Source: Streptomyces qinglanensis
GTDB taxonomy: Bacteria > Actinomycetota > Actinomycetes > Streptomycetales > Streptomycetaceae
Length of the DNA: 64,000 nucleotides
Assembly: GCF_900111245.1 (NCBI RefSeq)
Contig: NZ_FOGO01000007.1
Span: forward strand, 62,001-126,000
Reading direction: 5' to 3'
Shown: positions 39,119-47,463 of the stretch, piece after piece
Layout of the letters: each line of letters opens with the position of its first letter
Position numbering within the stretch: position 1 is the first letter of the stretch
The notes under the pieces: generated by a model
Database searches by the model: none
What the model was told of the DNA's origin: nothing
What the model saw: only the letters and a program-made list of their open reading frames with translations
Translations under genes and position numbers: made by a program

Positions 39119-40200
39119 GTACGAGAAAGGGCCTGTTCCTCGCCCGGCGGCCGGTTGCCCGGCGCGGCGGGGCGGACTGGGACTTCACCGGCCCGTATTT
39201 CGACGCGCAGGCCGTCTACTCCTTCAGCATCGACCGGCGCGGCCCGGCGCCCAGGCTGCTGGCGGGAGGGGACAGTGCCCACTGGGGGCCCTCGGTCTTC
39301 CACTCCGACGACCTGGGCAGGACCTGGCAGGAGCCCCCGCGGCCTCCGGTGGCCTACCCGCGGGAGACCGGGGCCTCCCTGGAGCGTGTCTGGCAGCTCC
39401 AGCCCGGTGGAGAGGACGAACCCGGTGTGGTCTATGCCGGGACGGAGCCCGGCGGGCTGTTCCGCTCCACGGACGGCGGCGTGTCCTTCTCCCTCGTCCG
39501 CGCGCTGTGGGAGCACCCCACCCGACGGGAGTGGGCGCCCGGCGGCGGCGGACTGGGGCTGCACACCGTCCTGGTCGACCCGCGGGACGCGCGGCATGTG
39601 ACGATCGCCGTCTCGACGGGCGGCGCCTACCGCACCCGGGACGGCGGCGAGAGCTGGGAGCCGTGCAACCGCGGGGTCTCGGCGGTGTTCCTGCCGGAGG
39701 GCCGCCGCTACCCCGAGTACGGGCAGTGCGTGCACAAGATCGCGCGGGATGCGGAGGACCCCGACCGGCTGTATCTGCAGAACCACTGGGGCGTCTTCCG
39801 CAGTGACGACGGCGCCTCCAGTTGGCAGTCGATCGGCGACTCCCTCCCCTCGGACTTCGGTTTCCCCGTCGCGGCCCACCCGCGGCGCGGCGGCGTGGCC
39901 TACCTCTTCCCGCTCAACGCGGACGCGGACCGGGTGCCGTCCGGGCACCGTTGCCGCGTGTACCGCACCCAGGACGCGGGCGGCGACTGGGAGGCGCTGG
40001 GCGCGGGCCTTCCCGAGGCCGCGCACTACGGACCGGTGCTGCGGGACGCGCTGTGCACGGACGACGCGGACCCGGCCGGGATCTACTTCGGGAACCGGAA
40101 CGGCGAGGTCTTCGCCAGCGCGGACGAGGGCGAGAGCTGGCAGCAGTTGGCCTCGCACCTGCCGGACGTGCTGTGCGTGCGGGCGGCGGTGGTCGCCTGA
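39094..40200 (+). CDS. BNR/Asp-box repeat beta-propeller protein
   Basis: A 368-residue cytoplasmic protein (no signal peptide) built of propeller blades with six Asp-box motifs of the SxDxGxTW type: SDDLGRTW, STDGGVSF, TRDGGESW, SDDGASSW, TQDAGGDW and SADEGESW. Such repeats occur in sialidases and in Ycf48/VPS10-like propellers, but the catalytic residues of sialidases are not evident here, so an enzyme name is not justified. Members are widespread in actinobacteria, often labelled exo-alpha-sialidase or glycosyl hydrolase. AAGGCGG precedes the ATG. Confidence 0.82.
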   Translation: MADVLLAVGTRKGLFLARRPVARRGGADWDFTGPYFDAQAVYSFSIDRRGPAPRLLAGGDSAHWGPSVFHSDDLGRTWQEPPRPPVAYPRETGASLERVWQLQPGGEDEPGVVYAGTEPGGLFRSTDGGVSFSLVRALWEHPTRREWAPGGGGLGLHTVLVDPRDARHVTIAVSTGGAYRTRDGGESWEPCNRGVSAVFLPEGRRYPEYGQCVHKIARDAEDPDRLYLQNHWGVFRSDDGASSWQSIGDSLPSDFGFPVAAHPRRGGVAYLFPLNADADRVPSGHRCRVYRTQDAGGDWEALGAGLPEAAHYGPVLRDALCTDDADPAGIYFGNRNGEVFASADEGESWQQLASHLPDVLCVRAAVVA

Positions 40201-40254
40201 GGAGATCTCCGGTGCGGACCGCAGCGCCCGGCTGAGCCAGTAGAGTGACCGCTC

Positions 40255-40932
40255 GTGGCTGCACGACCGTTGAACGAGATTGTCGAACCGGGCTGGGCGA
40301 AGGCGCTGGAACCGGTGTCCGAACGGATCGCCGCGATGGGTGACTTCCTCCGCGCGGAGGTCGCCGCGGGGAGAACCTACCTGCCGTCGGGGCCGAACGT
40401 GCTGCGGGCTTTCCAGCAGCCCTTCGACGAGGTGCGCGTCCTCATCGTGGGCCAGGATCCGTACCCCACACCCGGGCACGCCGTCGGGCTGTCCTTCTCG
40501 GTGGCTCCGGAGGTCCGCCGGCTGCCGGGCAGTCTGGAGAACATCTTCCGGGAGATGCACAGCGATCTCGGCCTCCCCCGCCCCACGAGCGGTGATCTGA
40601 CGCCCTGGACGAAGCAGGGGGTGCTGCTGCTCAACAGGGCGCTGACGACGGCCCCGCGCCGGCCCGCGGCCCACCGCGGCAAGGGCTGGGAGGAGGTCAC
40701 CGAGCAGGCGATCCGCGCGCTGGTCGCACGCGGACGCCCCATGGTGTCGGTGCTGTGGGGCCGCGACGCCCGGAACCTGCGTCCGCTGCTGGGCGAACTG
40801 CCCGCGGTCGAGTCCGCGCACCCCTCACCCATGTCGGCCGATCGCGGTTTCTTCGGCTCCCGGCCCTTCAGCCGGGTCAACGAACTGCTCGCCGCCCAGG
40901 GGGCCGATCCTGTGGACTGGCGCCTGCCGTGA
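40255..40932 (+). CDS. ung: Uracil-DNA glycosylase, family 1
   Basis: A 225-residue enzyme with the water-activating motif GQDPYPTPGHAVGLSFS near residue 68, LLLNRALTT, and the C-terminal DNA-intercalation motif HPSPMSADRGFFGSRPFSR. It removes uracil arising from cytosine deamination as the first step of base-excision repair, important in high-GC DNA. Start is GTG at 40255. The stop overlaps the start of the kinase gene (GTGA), so the two are translationally linked; why is unclear. Confidence 0.95.
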   Translation: MAARPLNEIVEPGWAKALEPVSERIAAMGDFLRAEVAAGRTYLPSGPNVLRAFQQPFDEVRVLIVGQDPYPTPGHAVGLSFSVAPEVRRLPGSLENIFREMHSDLGLPRPTSGDLTPWTKQGVLLLNRALTTAPRRPAAHRGKGWEEVTEQAIRALVARGRPMVSVLWGRDARNLRPLLGELPAVESAHPSPMSADRGFFGSRPFSRVNELLAAQGADPVDWRLP

Positions 40933-42080
40933 CCGCGGCCGCGCAGGACACGGGAGCGGCCGCACCGGGCGCGGGCGGCTGGCTGCTGGGCGTGGACTCG
41001 GGCGGTTCCGGACTCCGGGTCGCGCTGGCCCGCCTCCCCGGCGCCGCGTCCGCGGACGGCGGCGGGCCACCCGAAGCCGTCGGCACCGTCACCTGCCCCG
41101 AGCCGGTACGCACCGGACCGGCCGGAATCGACGCGGCGCACCTGACCGGCCAGTTGGTGCCCGCGGTCCGAGCGCTGCTGGCGGACGCGGGCGCCGCACA
41201 CCTCGCGGCGGCGTGCGTGGGCGCCGCCGGGATGGCGACCCTCGGCACGGGGCTGCGGGCCGAACTGCCGGGCGTGTTCGCGGCGGAGTTCGGGGTGCGG
41301 CGCCTGGCGCTGGCCGCCGACGCGGTGACCGGGTACGCCGGTGCCCTGGGCGAACAGCCCGGTGCCGTGGTGGCGGCGGGAACCGGGATGATCGCCATGG
41401 GCACCGATCTGGAGATCTGGCGGCGCGCCGACGGCTGGGGTCATCTGCTGGGCGACTGCGGCAGCGGCGCGTGGATCGGGCGCTCCGGGCTGGAGGCGGC
41501 GCTGCGCGCGTTCGACGGCCGGACGGGAGGCTCGCGGACACTGCGGAAGCGCGCCGAGGCGGTGTTCGGCACCCCGCTGAGCGCACTGCCCGGACAGCTG
41601 TATCCGCGCACGGACCGGGCAGCGGTACTCGCCTCGTTCGCGCCCGAGGTCGCCCGGTGCGCCGAGGAGGATGCCGTCGCGGCGGGGATCGTGCGGGCGG
41701 CGGCCCGGGAGATCGCCGCCGCAGCCGAGGCGGTGTGCCCGGGCCGGGAGGGTACGTTCCCGCCCGCGAGGGATCCGGCCGCCGGCCGCGAACCGGCGGA
41801 GCACCGGGGGCCGGCGGTGCGGGTCGCTTTCACCGGGGGCCTGTTCAAGCTCGGCGAGACCCTGCAGGACCCGCTGCGCACGGAGTTGGCCGAGCGGCTT
41901 CCGGACGCCCGGATCGCGGAGGCGGCAGGCGGCCCGCTGGAGGGCGCGCTGCTGGTCGCCGGGCGGCTGGCGGACGGCACCCTGGCGCTTCCGAGGGATC
42001 CCGCACTGCTGTCGGTGACGGGCCCGGACGGCTCGGACACTCCGCCGACGGCCCGCGGCGGGGTGGGCCGCACGGACTGA
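40929..42080 (+). CDS. BadF/BadG-type ATPase / N-acetylglucosamine kinase-like protein
   Basis: A 383-residue ASKHA-fold kinase: phosphate-1 motif LLGVDSGGSGLRVAL, AADAVTGYAGA with the catalytic Asp, phosphate-2 VVAAGTGMIAMG, GWGHLLGDCGSGAWIG (the GDEGS-like sugar-site region), and adenosine motif VAFTGGLFKLG. The family includes eukaryotic-type N-acetylglucosamine kinases and BadF activases; lack of Fe-S cysteines argues for a sugar kinase. The last 40 residues are low complexity. The GTG start overlaps the ung stop. Confidence 0.85.
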   Translation: MTAAAQDTGAAAPGAGGWLLGVDSGGSGLRVALARLPGAASADGGGPPEAVGTVTCPEPVRTGPAGIDAAHLTGQLVPAVRALLADAGAAHLAAACVGAAGMATLGTGLRAELPGVFAAEFGVRRLALAADAVTGYAGALGEQPGAVVAAGTGMIAMGTDLEIWRRADGWGHLLGDCGSGAWIGRSGLEAALRAFDGRTGGSRTLRKRAEAVFGTPLSALPGQLYPRTDRAAVLASFAPEVARCAEEDAVAAGIVRAAAREIAAAAEAVCPGREGTFPPARDPAAGREPAEHRGPAVRVAFTGGLFKLGETLQDPLRTELAERLPDARIAEAAGGPLEGALLVAGRLADGTLALPRDPALLSVTGPDGSDTPPTARGGVGRTD

Positions 42081-42112
42081 GGTGATACTGAGGTGATACG
42101 GGCAGCACAGCG

Positions 42113-42141
42113 GACGGCCCGGGCTTGGAGTGCGGGCCGTC
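42113..42141 (+). terminator. Terminator after the kinase gene
   Basis: Perfect 9-bp stem (42113-42121 with 42133-42141) and 11-base loop, 33 bases after the kinase stop and before the CbiX-like gene. Confidence 0.65.
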
Positions 42142-42286
42142 GCATCATGCACCGTATCCTCTGCGGGGGCCCGCACTCCAGAATGCCCGGCGAAGCAGCC
42201 GCCTCGCTCGGATGAATCGGGACATAAGCACATCGGTCTGCCCCGGCCGAACAGCCAAGCCCATGAAGGCATTAGCATGCGGGCGC

Positions 42287-43258
42287 ATGAGCTCCCCCAC
42301 AGGACCGGACAATGGCCTGCCCGTACGAATGCCACGTCCCCGCCAGCCCGGACGGCACCGCCGGCCGGAGCCCGTCGTCGCCCCCGAGGGTGCGCCGGCA
42401 CTGGTTCTGGCCGTCCCCGGCGCCCCCTCCGGCGCCACGCGCAGTCTCGCCGAGGAGACGCTGAGCATCGCACGCTCGGAGCTGCCCGGCCTCGACGCGC
42501 GCGTCGGTTTCACCGAGGGCGACGACGGGGAGTTCCCGACCATCCGCTCCGCCCTCGGCCAGGCGGTGGAGGACCGGGCGACACGCCGCCGGTACGCGCG
42601 CGAGGCGGCGGCCATGGCGGAGGAGGCCGGTTCTCCTGAGCAGGAGGCCGCGGTCGCGGCACCGCCGGCCGACACCGCCGACGACGGGCTGCCCGCGGTG
42701 GTGGTGCCGCTGCTGGCGGGCCCGGACGCCGCACAGCTGCGCCACATCCGCCAGGAGGTCCTCAACAGCGGCTCCGGCGCCGAGCTGACCGACGTGCTGG
42801 GGCCGCACCCGCTGCTGGCGGAAGGCGTGCATGTGCGGCTCTCCGAGGCGGGGCTGGCGCGTGCCGACCGGGCCCGGCTGTTCACGGTCGCGACGGCGGC
42901 CGACGGCATCGTCCTGGCGACCATAGGCGGGGAAGAGGCGGTGCAGGCGGCCGGTATCACCGGCATGCTGCTGGCCGCCCGGCTCGCGGTGCCGGTGCTG
43001 GCCGCGGCGCTCGACGACGAGGGTGCCGTCCAGCAGATCGCCGAGCAGCTCCGCAACTCCGGCTCCCAGCAGTTGGCCATCGCGCCGTGCCTGATCGGCC
43101 CGGAGATCGCCGAGGGCCTGCTGGAGGCCGCAGCGGAGGAGGCGGGCTGCTCGACTGCCGAACCGCTGGGCGCCTACCCGGCGCTGGGCAAGCTCGTGGC
43201 CTCCACCTACGCCGCCAAGGCGGGTATTGCGCAGCCGCAGGGGGCGACGGCGCGCTGA
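42287..43258 (+). CDS. CbiX-superfamily (sirohydrochlorin chelatase-like) protein, probably catalytically degenerate
   Basis: A 323-residue protein with two chelatase-type halves: ALVLAVPGAPSGATRSLAEE ... and AVVVPLLAGPDAAQLRHIRQEV, then GVHVRLSEAGLA. In working CbiX/SirB enzymes the first strand ends in HGS/HGT and the second half carries GYHVRxDL; here both metal-binding His positions are replaced (PGAP, GPDAAQ). The fold is therefore likely but chelation is doubtful. ATG at 42287 is preferred; ATG at 42263 is possible. The N-terminal 40 residues are Pro/Arg-rich. Role unknown; a regulatory or scaffold job in tetrapyrrole metabolism is only a guess. Confidence 0.75.
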   Translation: MSSPTGPDNGLPVRMPRPRQPGRHRRPEPVVAPEGAPALVLAVPGAPSGATRSLAEETLSIARSELPGLDARVGFTEGDDGEFPTIRSALGQAVEDRATRRRYAREAAAMAEEAGSPEQEAAVAAPPADTADDGLPAVVVPLLAGPDAAQLRHIRQEVLNSGSGAELTDVLGPHPLLAEGVHVRLSEAGLARADRARLFTVATAADGIVLATIGGEEAVQAAGITGMLLAARLAVPVLAAALDDEGAVQQIAEQLRNSGSQQLAIAPCLIGPEIAEGLLEAAAEEAGCSTAEPLGAYPALGKLVASTYAAKAGIAQPQGATAR

Positions 43259-43373
43259 GCGCCCGCCCGGCCGCCCGGGAGACTCGCGGGCTGCCGAACC
43301 GCGAGCAGCACACCTGCTGACCGGCGGAGCCGGGCCGCCCCCTCCGGAGCCCGGAGCGCCGCCGCCCGGCGCC

Positions 43374-44516
43374 TCACGCCCCGGCGGCCGGGTCGATGAC
43401 GACGCAGGAGGCCGAGGGCACGGGCAGCGAGCCGACGGGCACCGGGATCCCGGTGCCCGGGTCGATTCCGAACCAGGTGACGTCGCCCGAGCGCTCGTTG
43501 GCGGCGTAGAGCCGGCGACCTGTCGGGTGCACCGCCAGGTCGCGGGGCCAGCAGCCGCCGCAGGAGACGGTTGCGACGCGCTCGGGAAGCGCGGACGAGG
43601 CCAGGTCCAGGACGGCGATGCTGTCGTCGCCCCGGTTGGCGGCCCAGGCGAAGCGCCCGTCGGGTGCGAGGGCGAGGGCGGAGGGGTGATTGGCGGCCGC
43701 CGCACGCTCCGGCGGTACGAGCCGGGTCTCGCCGAGCGGCTCCAGGGCGCCTCGGCGGGGGTCCCAACTGCAGGTCGTCACGGTCGAGTCCAGCTCGTTG
43801 ACGACATATGCCCGCCGGGCGGCGGTCCGCCGGGACCCGGAGGGTGCGGGCCCGAACGCCAGGTGGCGGGGGCCGGTTCCGGGGCGGAGCGGGACCTCGC
43901 GGTGCGGCCGCAGACCGGCGCCGGCCGCGGCGTCCCGCAGGTCGTAGATCCACACCGAGTCGGTTCCCAGGTCGGTGCAGAGCAGCCAGCGACCTGACGG
44001 GTCGGGCGTGACGCCGTGTGCGTGCGGCCCCTCCTGCCGCTCCGCGACCGGGCCCCGACCGCGGTGCTGGTGCGTGCGCGCGGGCGCGCCAAGGGCGCCG
44101 TCGGCGCGCAGGGGCAGCATGCTGACGCTGCCGGAGGTGTAGTTCGCGGTGCAGAGGCTGTCTCCGGTCACCGCCAGATGCGTGGGACCGGCGCCCTCGA
44201 CGGGCACCGTGCCGCCCAGCAGCGCGGGGAACGGGCCGACGGCAGGGCTGCCCGCGCCGGGACTGCGGGCCGGGCCGGGGCCGTCGAGGCGCAGCGCCGC
44301 GACCGCGCCGCGGTCGGTCTCGCTGACGGCGTAGAGGAGGCCGCCCGCGGGCGCCAGGGCGAGGAATGAGGGGTTGGCGACGGTGTCGTCGGTGTGGTGC
44401 AGGGCGCTGAGCGCGCCGGTGCGGGGGTCGAGAGCCGCCGTGGTGATGCCCCGGCCCCCCGCGGAAGTGAACGATCCGATGTACGCCCGCGCGTGCCGCC
44501 CCGTGCCCCCCTGCAT
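43374..44516 (-). CDS. Lactonase-family beta-propeller protein (YbhE/PF10282-like)
   Basis: A 380-residue seven-bladed propeller with AYIGSFTSAGGRGITTAALDPRTGAL at the start, then NPSFLALAP, GPTHLAVTG, HAHGVTPDPSGRWLLCTDLGTD, GPRHLAFGP, and CWPRDLAVHPTGRRLYAANERSGDVTWF at the end. The family includes 6-phosphogluconolactonase of the E. coli Pgl type, with conserved His/Arg near HAHGV and GPRHL present here. Many members have unknown substrates, so lactonase activity is probable rather than sure. ATG at 44516 follows AAGGGG. Confidence 0.84.
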   Translation of the reverse strand: MQGGTGRHARAYIGSFTSAGGRGITTAALDPRTGALSALHHTDDTVANPSFLALAPAGGLLYAVSETDRGAVAALRLDGPGPARSPGAGSPAVGPFPALLGGTVPVEGAGPTHLAVTGDSLCTANYTSGSVSMLPLRADGALGAPARTHQHRGRGPVAERQEGPHAHGVTPDPSGRWLLCTDLGTDSVWIYDLRDAAAGAGLRPHREVPLRPGTGPRHLAFGPAPSGSRRTAARRAYVVNELDSTVTTCSWDPRRGALEPLGETRLVPPERAAAANHPSALALAPDGRFAWAANRGDDSIAVLDLASSALPERVATVSCGGCWPRDLAVHPTGRRLYAANERSGDVTWFGIDPGTGIPVPVGSLPVPSASCVVIDPAAGA

Positions 44517-44677
44517 CGCGCCGCCCCTTCGCCGCCGCTCCGTCCGGAAGGCACGACGGTAGCAGGCGACCGGCATTTGGTCTGGACCAAACGGAAGGTC
44601 GGCTTGTTCCGAACAGAGCGCGCTCTGCTTGCGCCGGACCGGGCGGACGGACGGGGCACAGGCGGACCGGCACTGCC

Positions 44678-44783
44678 CCCTCAGGCGGCCGTTCCCGGGT
44701 GGGTGTGCAGCGCCCTCAGGCGGGCCGTTCCCGGGTGGGTGTGCAGCGCCCTCAGGCGGCCGCTCTCGGGTGGGTGTGCAGCG
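44678..44783. repeat. Tandem repeat (three units of 35-36 bp) at the end of the FUSC-type gene
   Basis: Units 44678-44712 (35 bp), 44713-44748 (36 bp, one extra G) and 44749-44783 (35 bp, three changes) are otherwise identical. The right-most unit contains the stop codon and last codons of the leftward membrane-protein gene; the other two are downstream copies of that gene end, including the stop. Confidence 0.9.
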
Positions 44784-46386
44784 GCGCGGCGAGCTGGTGG
44801 AGCGCGTCCTCCAGGGCGTGCAGATGCACCAGTGCGCGATCGCCGGAGGAGGGCGGCTCCGCGACCGCGGCAGCCACCGGGGCGGCGCTGCCGACGGGCG
44901 GGGCGATCCGGGCCCGCGCCGGCACCGCCAACCGGTGCACCGCGGCCTCGACGCGCTCGCAGGCCGCGGTGAGCCGGGCGTCGTGCGAGGCGGCGGGATC
45001 GGCCGCGGCCTCGGCCAGACCCCGGATCTGGCGGGCGCAGTCGTCCAGCAGGGCCAGCACCTGGCGGGCCCTGGCCTTGCGTGCGCGCAGCGGGCTGAGC
45101 GGATGGACGAGCGGCGCGACCGACAGCCGCACACGCCCCAGCAGCAGTTCCAGCTCCGCGACCCGCGGTTCGGGCCCGTCGCCACTGCCGCCCGCGAGGC
45201 GGTCCGCCGCCTCCCTGGCGCACTCGTGCACGCAGTGCACCGCGCGCCGTATCCACACCTCGGTCGCGGCGTGCGTGGTGACGGGCAGCACGAGGGCGAC
45301 CGCGAGCACGGCACCCAGCGCGCCCACCGCGGTCTCCTCCAGACGCAGCCCGAGCAGTCCGGGGTGGAGGACGCCGAGCAGGCCGTAGAGCATGCCGACC
45401 ATGAGCGTGACGAAGAACATCATCCACGAGTAGGACCGCGGCGCCGCGTAGAAGATCCCGAAGACACAGCAGGCCACGACGGCGAGCGTGGGCGCGACGG
45501 CGCCGTCCACGGGCACCGCGACCAGCAGCCCGGCGGCGAGCCCGGTGACGGTGCCCAGCACCCGGCGGAAGCCGCGGACGAGCGTCTCGCCCCGGGAAGC
45601 GGTGTTCACGAAGATCCACCAGGCGGCGCCGACCGCCCAGTACCAGCGGTCCAGGGAGAGCGCCTGGCCCGCGGCCAGGGCGAAACCGCAGGCGGCGAGC
45701 GCCTGGAACGCCTGCCGGGTGGTGGGCCGGGCCAGCCCCCGGCCGCCGACGGGCGCGATGGCGGGCTGCGGCACCGCACCGCGCTCGATCGGCCACAGCA
45801 CGAACCGGGTGAGCGCGGCCGCCGCGAGCGCCAGCAGCCCGGCGGCGAACGTCTCCGGAAGCCGGTCGGGCTCCGTACGCAGGAACTGCGCGGCGAAGAA
45901 CTGCATGAAGGCGAAGATGCCCAGCGCATTGCCGCGCGGCCCCCAGCGGCGCGCGTACACCCCGGCGAAGACCACCGCGAGGAACGCGGCGTCCCGGGCG
46001 AGCGGCTGCTGGTGCAGAATCGCGGCCAGCGCGAGCACGGGAGCGCCGGCAGCGGGCAGCAGCGCCGTGGTGCGGACCTGCCCCCCTACGGTGGGGTCCG
46101 CGACGGTGAACAGCGCGAGCAGCGCCACCAGCCCGCCCGCGACGGTGGCCTGCAGCGGCAGACCGGCGGCCGCGCAGACGGCGACCGCGAGTCCGATGCC
46201 GATGACAGCGCGTGCCGAGACGCGCGCCCGGTGAGAGCGTTCGGGACCGAGTGCCGCGACGGTGCGACGGAGGAGATGTGCTGGGGTCCTTCCCCCGGCC
46301 TTCCGAAGCGACTTGTCCAAAACCCCTCCAATCCGGGCCGGCCTGGTCGGCCATCCGTCCACATGCTGGTACGAAGAGGAAAGCAC
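44752..46386 (-). CDS. FUSC-type integral membrane protein (aromatic-acid-exporter-like)
   Basis: A 544-residue protein with an N-terminal block of about five membrane helices (60-185), a second block (215-350) and a cytoplasmic helical C-terminal domain, the layout of FUSC/YccS/AaeB-like proteins (PF13515). WIFVNTASRGETLVRGFRRVLGTVTGLAAGLL is the typical second-block entry with the conserved RxxGTxxG. Related proteins export hydroxylated aromatic acids in enterobacteria; the substrate here is unknown. Start uncertain: GTG at 46386 or TTG at 46320, both with purine-rich upstream bases. The 3' end lies in a tandem duplication. Confidence 0.8.
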   Translation of the reverse strand: MLSSSYQHVDGWPTRPARIGGVLDKSLRKAGGRTPAHLLRRTVAALGPERSHRARVSARAVIGIGLAVAVCAAAGLPLQATVAGGLVALLALFTVADPTVGGQVRTTALLPAAGAPVLALAAILHQQPLARDAAFLAVVFAGVYARRWGPRGNALGIFAFMQFFAAQFLRTEPDRLPETFAAGLLALAAAALTRFVLWPIERGAVPQPAIAPVGGRGLARPTTRQAFQALAACGFALAAGQALSLDRWYWAVGAAWWIFVNTASRGETLVRGFRRVLGTVTGLAAGLLVAVPVDGAVAPTLAVVACCVFGIFYAAPRSYSWMMFFVTLMVGMLYGLLGVLHPGLLGLRLEETAVGALGAVLAVALVLPVTTHAATEVWIRRAVHCVHECAREAADRLAGGSGDGPEPRVAELELLLGRVRLSVAPLVHPLSPLRARKARARQVLALLDDCARQIRGLAEAAADPAASHDARLTAACERVEAAVHRLAVPARARIAPPVGSAAPVAAAVAEPPSSGDRALVHLHALEDALHQLAAPLHTHPRAAA

Positions 46387-46433
46387 CCCTTCCCACCTGC
46401 GACCAAATCGCGCGCGTTTGACATGCTGGGCAC

Positions 46434-47162
46434 GTGATCAGTTCTGCCGCCGCTCCCGCGGTCGTCTTCGACCTGGACGGCACTCTCGTCGACAGCGAGC
46501 CGCACTACTACGAGGCGGGCAGGCGCCTGCTCGCCACACACGGTGTTCCGGGCTTCACCTGGGCCGAGCACGCACGGTTCATCGGGATCGGGACCAGGGA
46601 GACCCTCGCGGAACTCCGCCGCGCACACCGGCTCACCGCGTCCGTGGAGACGCTGCTGGCCGAGAAGAACCGCCTGTACCTCCAGTCGGTGCGCTCCGGC
46701 ACCGAGGTGTTCCCCGAGATGCGAAAGCTCGTGGAACATCTGCATGCCTGCGGGCATCCGCTGGCGGTGGCCTCCGGATCGTCGCGCGGCGCCATCGACG
46801 CGGTACTCGGAGCGACCAGCCTGGATGAGCTGCTTCCGCTCCGAGTGTCGGCGGAGGAGGTGCCGCATGGCAAGCCCCGGCCGGACGTCTTCCTGGAAGC
46901 GGCCCGCAGACTCGGTGTCTCCCCCGCCGACTGCGTGGCGGTCGAGGACGCCCCGGCGGGCGCCGAGGCCGCCCGCCGTGCGGGCATGCGGTGTGTCGCA
47001 CTGCCGTATCTGGCCGAGCAGGCCGCCGATCCGGGGTTCGCGGGCGCGGGCCTGCTGTTTCCCGGCGGTCAGCGCGAGTGCGACGCACAGCAGATCTACG
47101 ACTGGATGGTCGGCCGCCCTGCCGCCTCCCGGCCGCCCTCCGGCGGCCCGCGGCAGAGGTGA
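46434..47162 (+). CDS. HAD-superfamily phosphatase / beta-phosphoglucomutase-like
   Basis: A 242-residue HAD enzyme with a C1 helical cap: VVFDLDGTLVDSEPHYYEAG (motif I), ASGSSRGAID (motif II Ser), GKPRPDVFLEAARRLG (motif III Lys) and VAVEDAPAGAEAARRAGM (motif IV). This arrangement is shared by beta-phosphoglucomutase, DOG phosphatases and other sugar-phosphate phosphatases. Start GTG at 46434 lies 47 bases from the divergent FUSC-type gene, so the promoters overlap. The last 15 residues are Pro/Arg-rich. Confidence 0.87.
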   Translation: MISSAAAPAVVFDLDGTLVDSEPHYYEAGRRLLATHGVPGFTWAEHARFIGIGTRETLAELRRAHRLTASVETLLAEKNRLYLQSVRSGTEVFPEMRKLVEHLHACGHPLAVASGSSRGAIDAVLGATSLDELLPLRVSAEEVPHGKPRPDVFLEAARRLGVSPADCVAVEDAPAGAEAARRAGMRCVALPYLAEQAADPGFAGAGLLFPGGQRECDAQQIYDWMVGRPAASRPPSGGPRQR

Positions 47163-47463
47163 CGGCGCCGCCCCGGAACGCACACGGGCGAGGGCCCCGC
47201 CTCGGGACGCACCAGGCGGGAGCGGACGCGGAAGGCACGGGAGAGGGAGCGCGGGCCCGGGACGCACGAGCCGGGACCGCCGCCCGGGACCGCCGCCCGG
47301 GATCGCCCCCCCCCCGGGACAGGAACAGGACAGGAACAGGAGAGGGACAGGAGGGTGACAGGGAAAGGCGCGGATGACGGACGGGGTTCCCGCCGTCCGT
47401 GCTCCACCGCCCCCGGCACCGCACGCGCAGAGACCGGTCCGGAGGGGACCGGCCGCGCGGGCC
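47163..47463. other. Convergent intergenic region rich in short repeats (301 bp)
   Basis: The gap between the HAD gene and the leftward lipoprotein gene. It holds two copies of GGGACCGCCGCCC (47273-47285 and 47286-47298), a run of ten C (47306-47315), and two copies of ACAGGAACAGG (47319-47340) in a purine-rich tract. No gene is visible. Confidence 0.7.
47273..47340. repeat. Tandem 13-mers, C10 run and tandem 11-mers
   Basis: GGGACCGCCGCCC x2, then ten consecutive C, then ACAGGAACAGG x2. The C-run separates a pyrimidine-rich from a purine-rich part. Such tracts are prone to replication slippage and to sequencing error. Confidence 0.85.
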
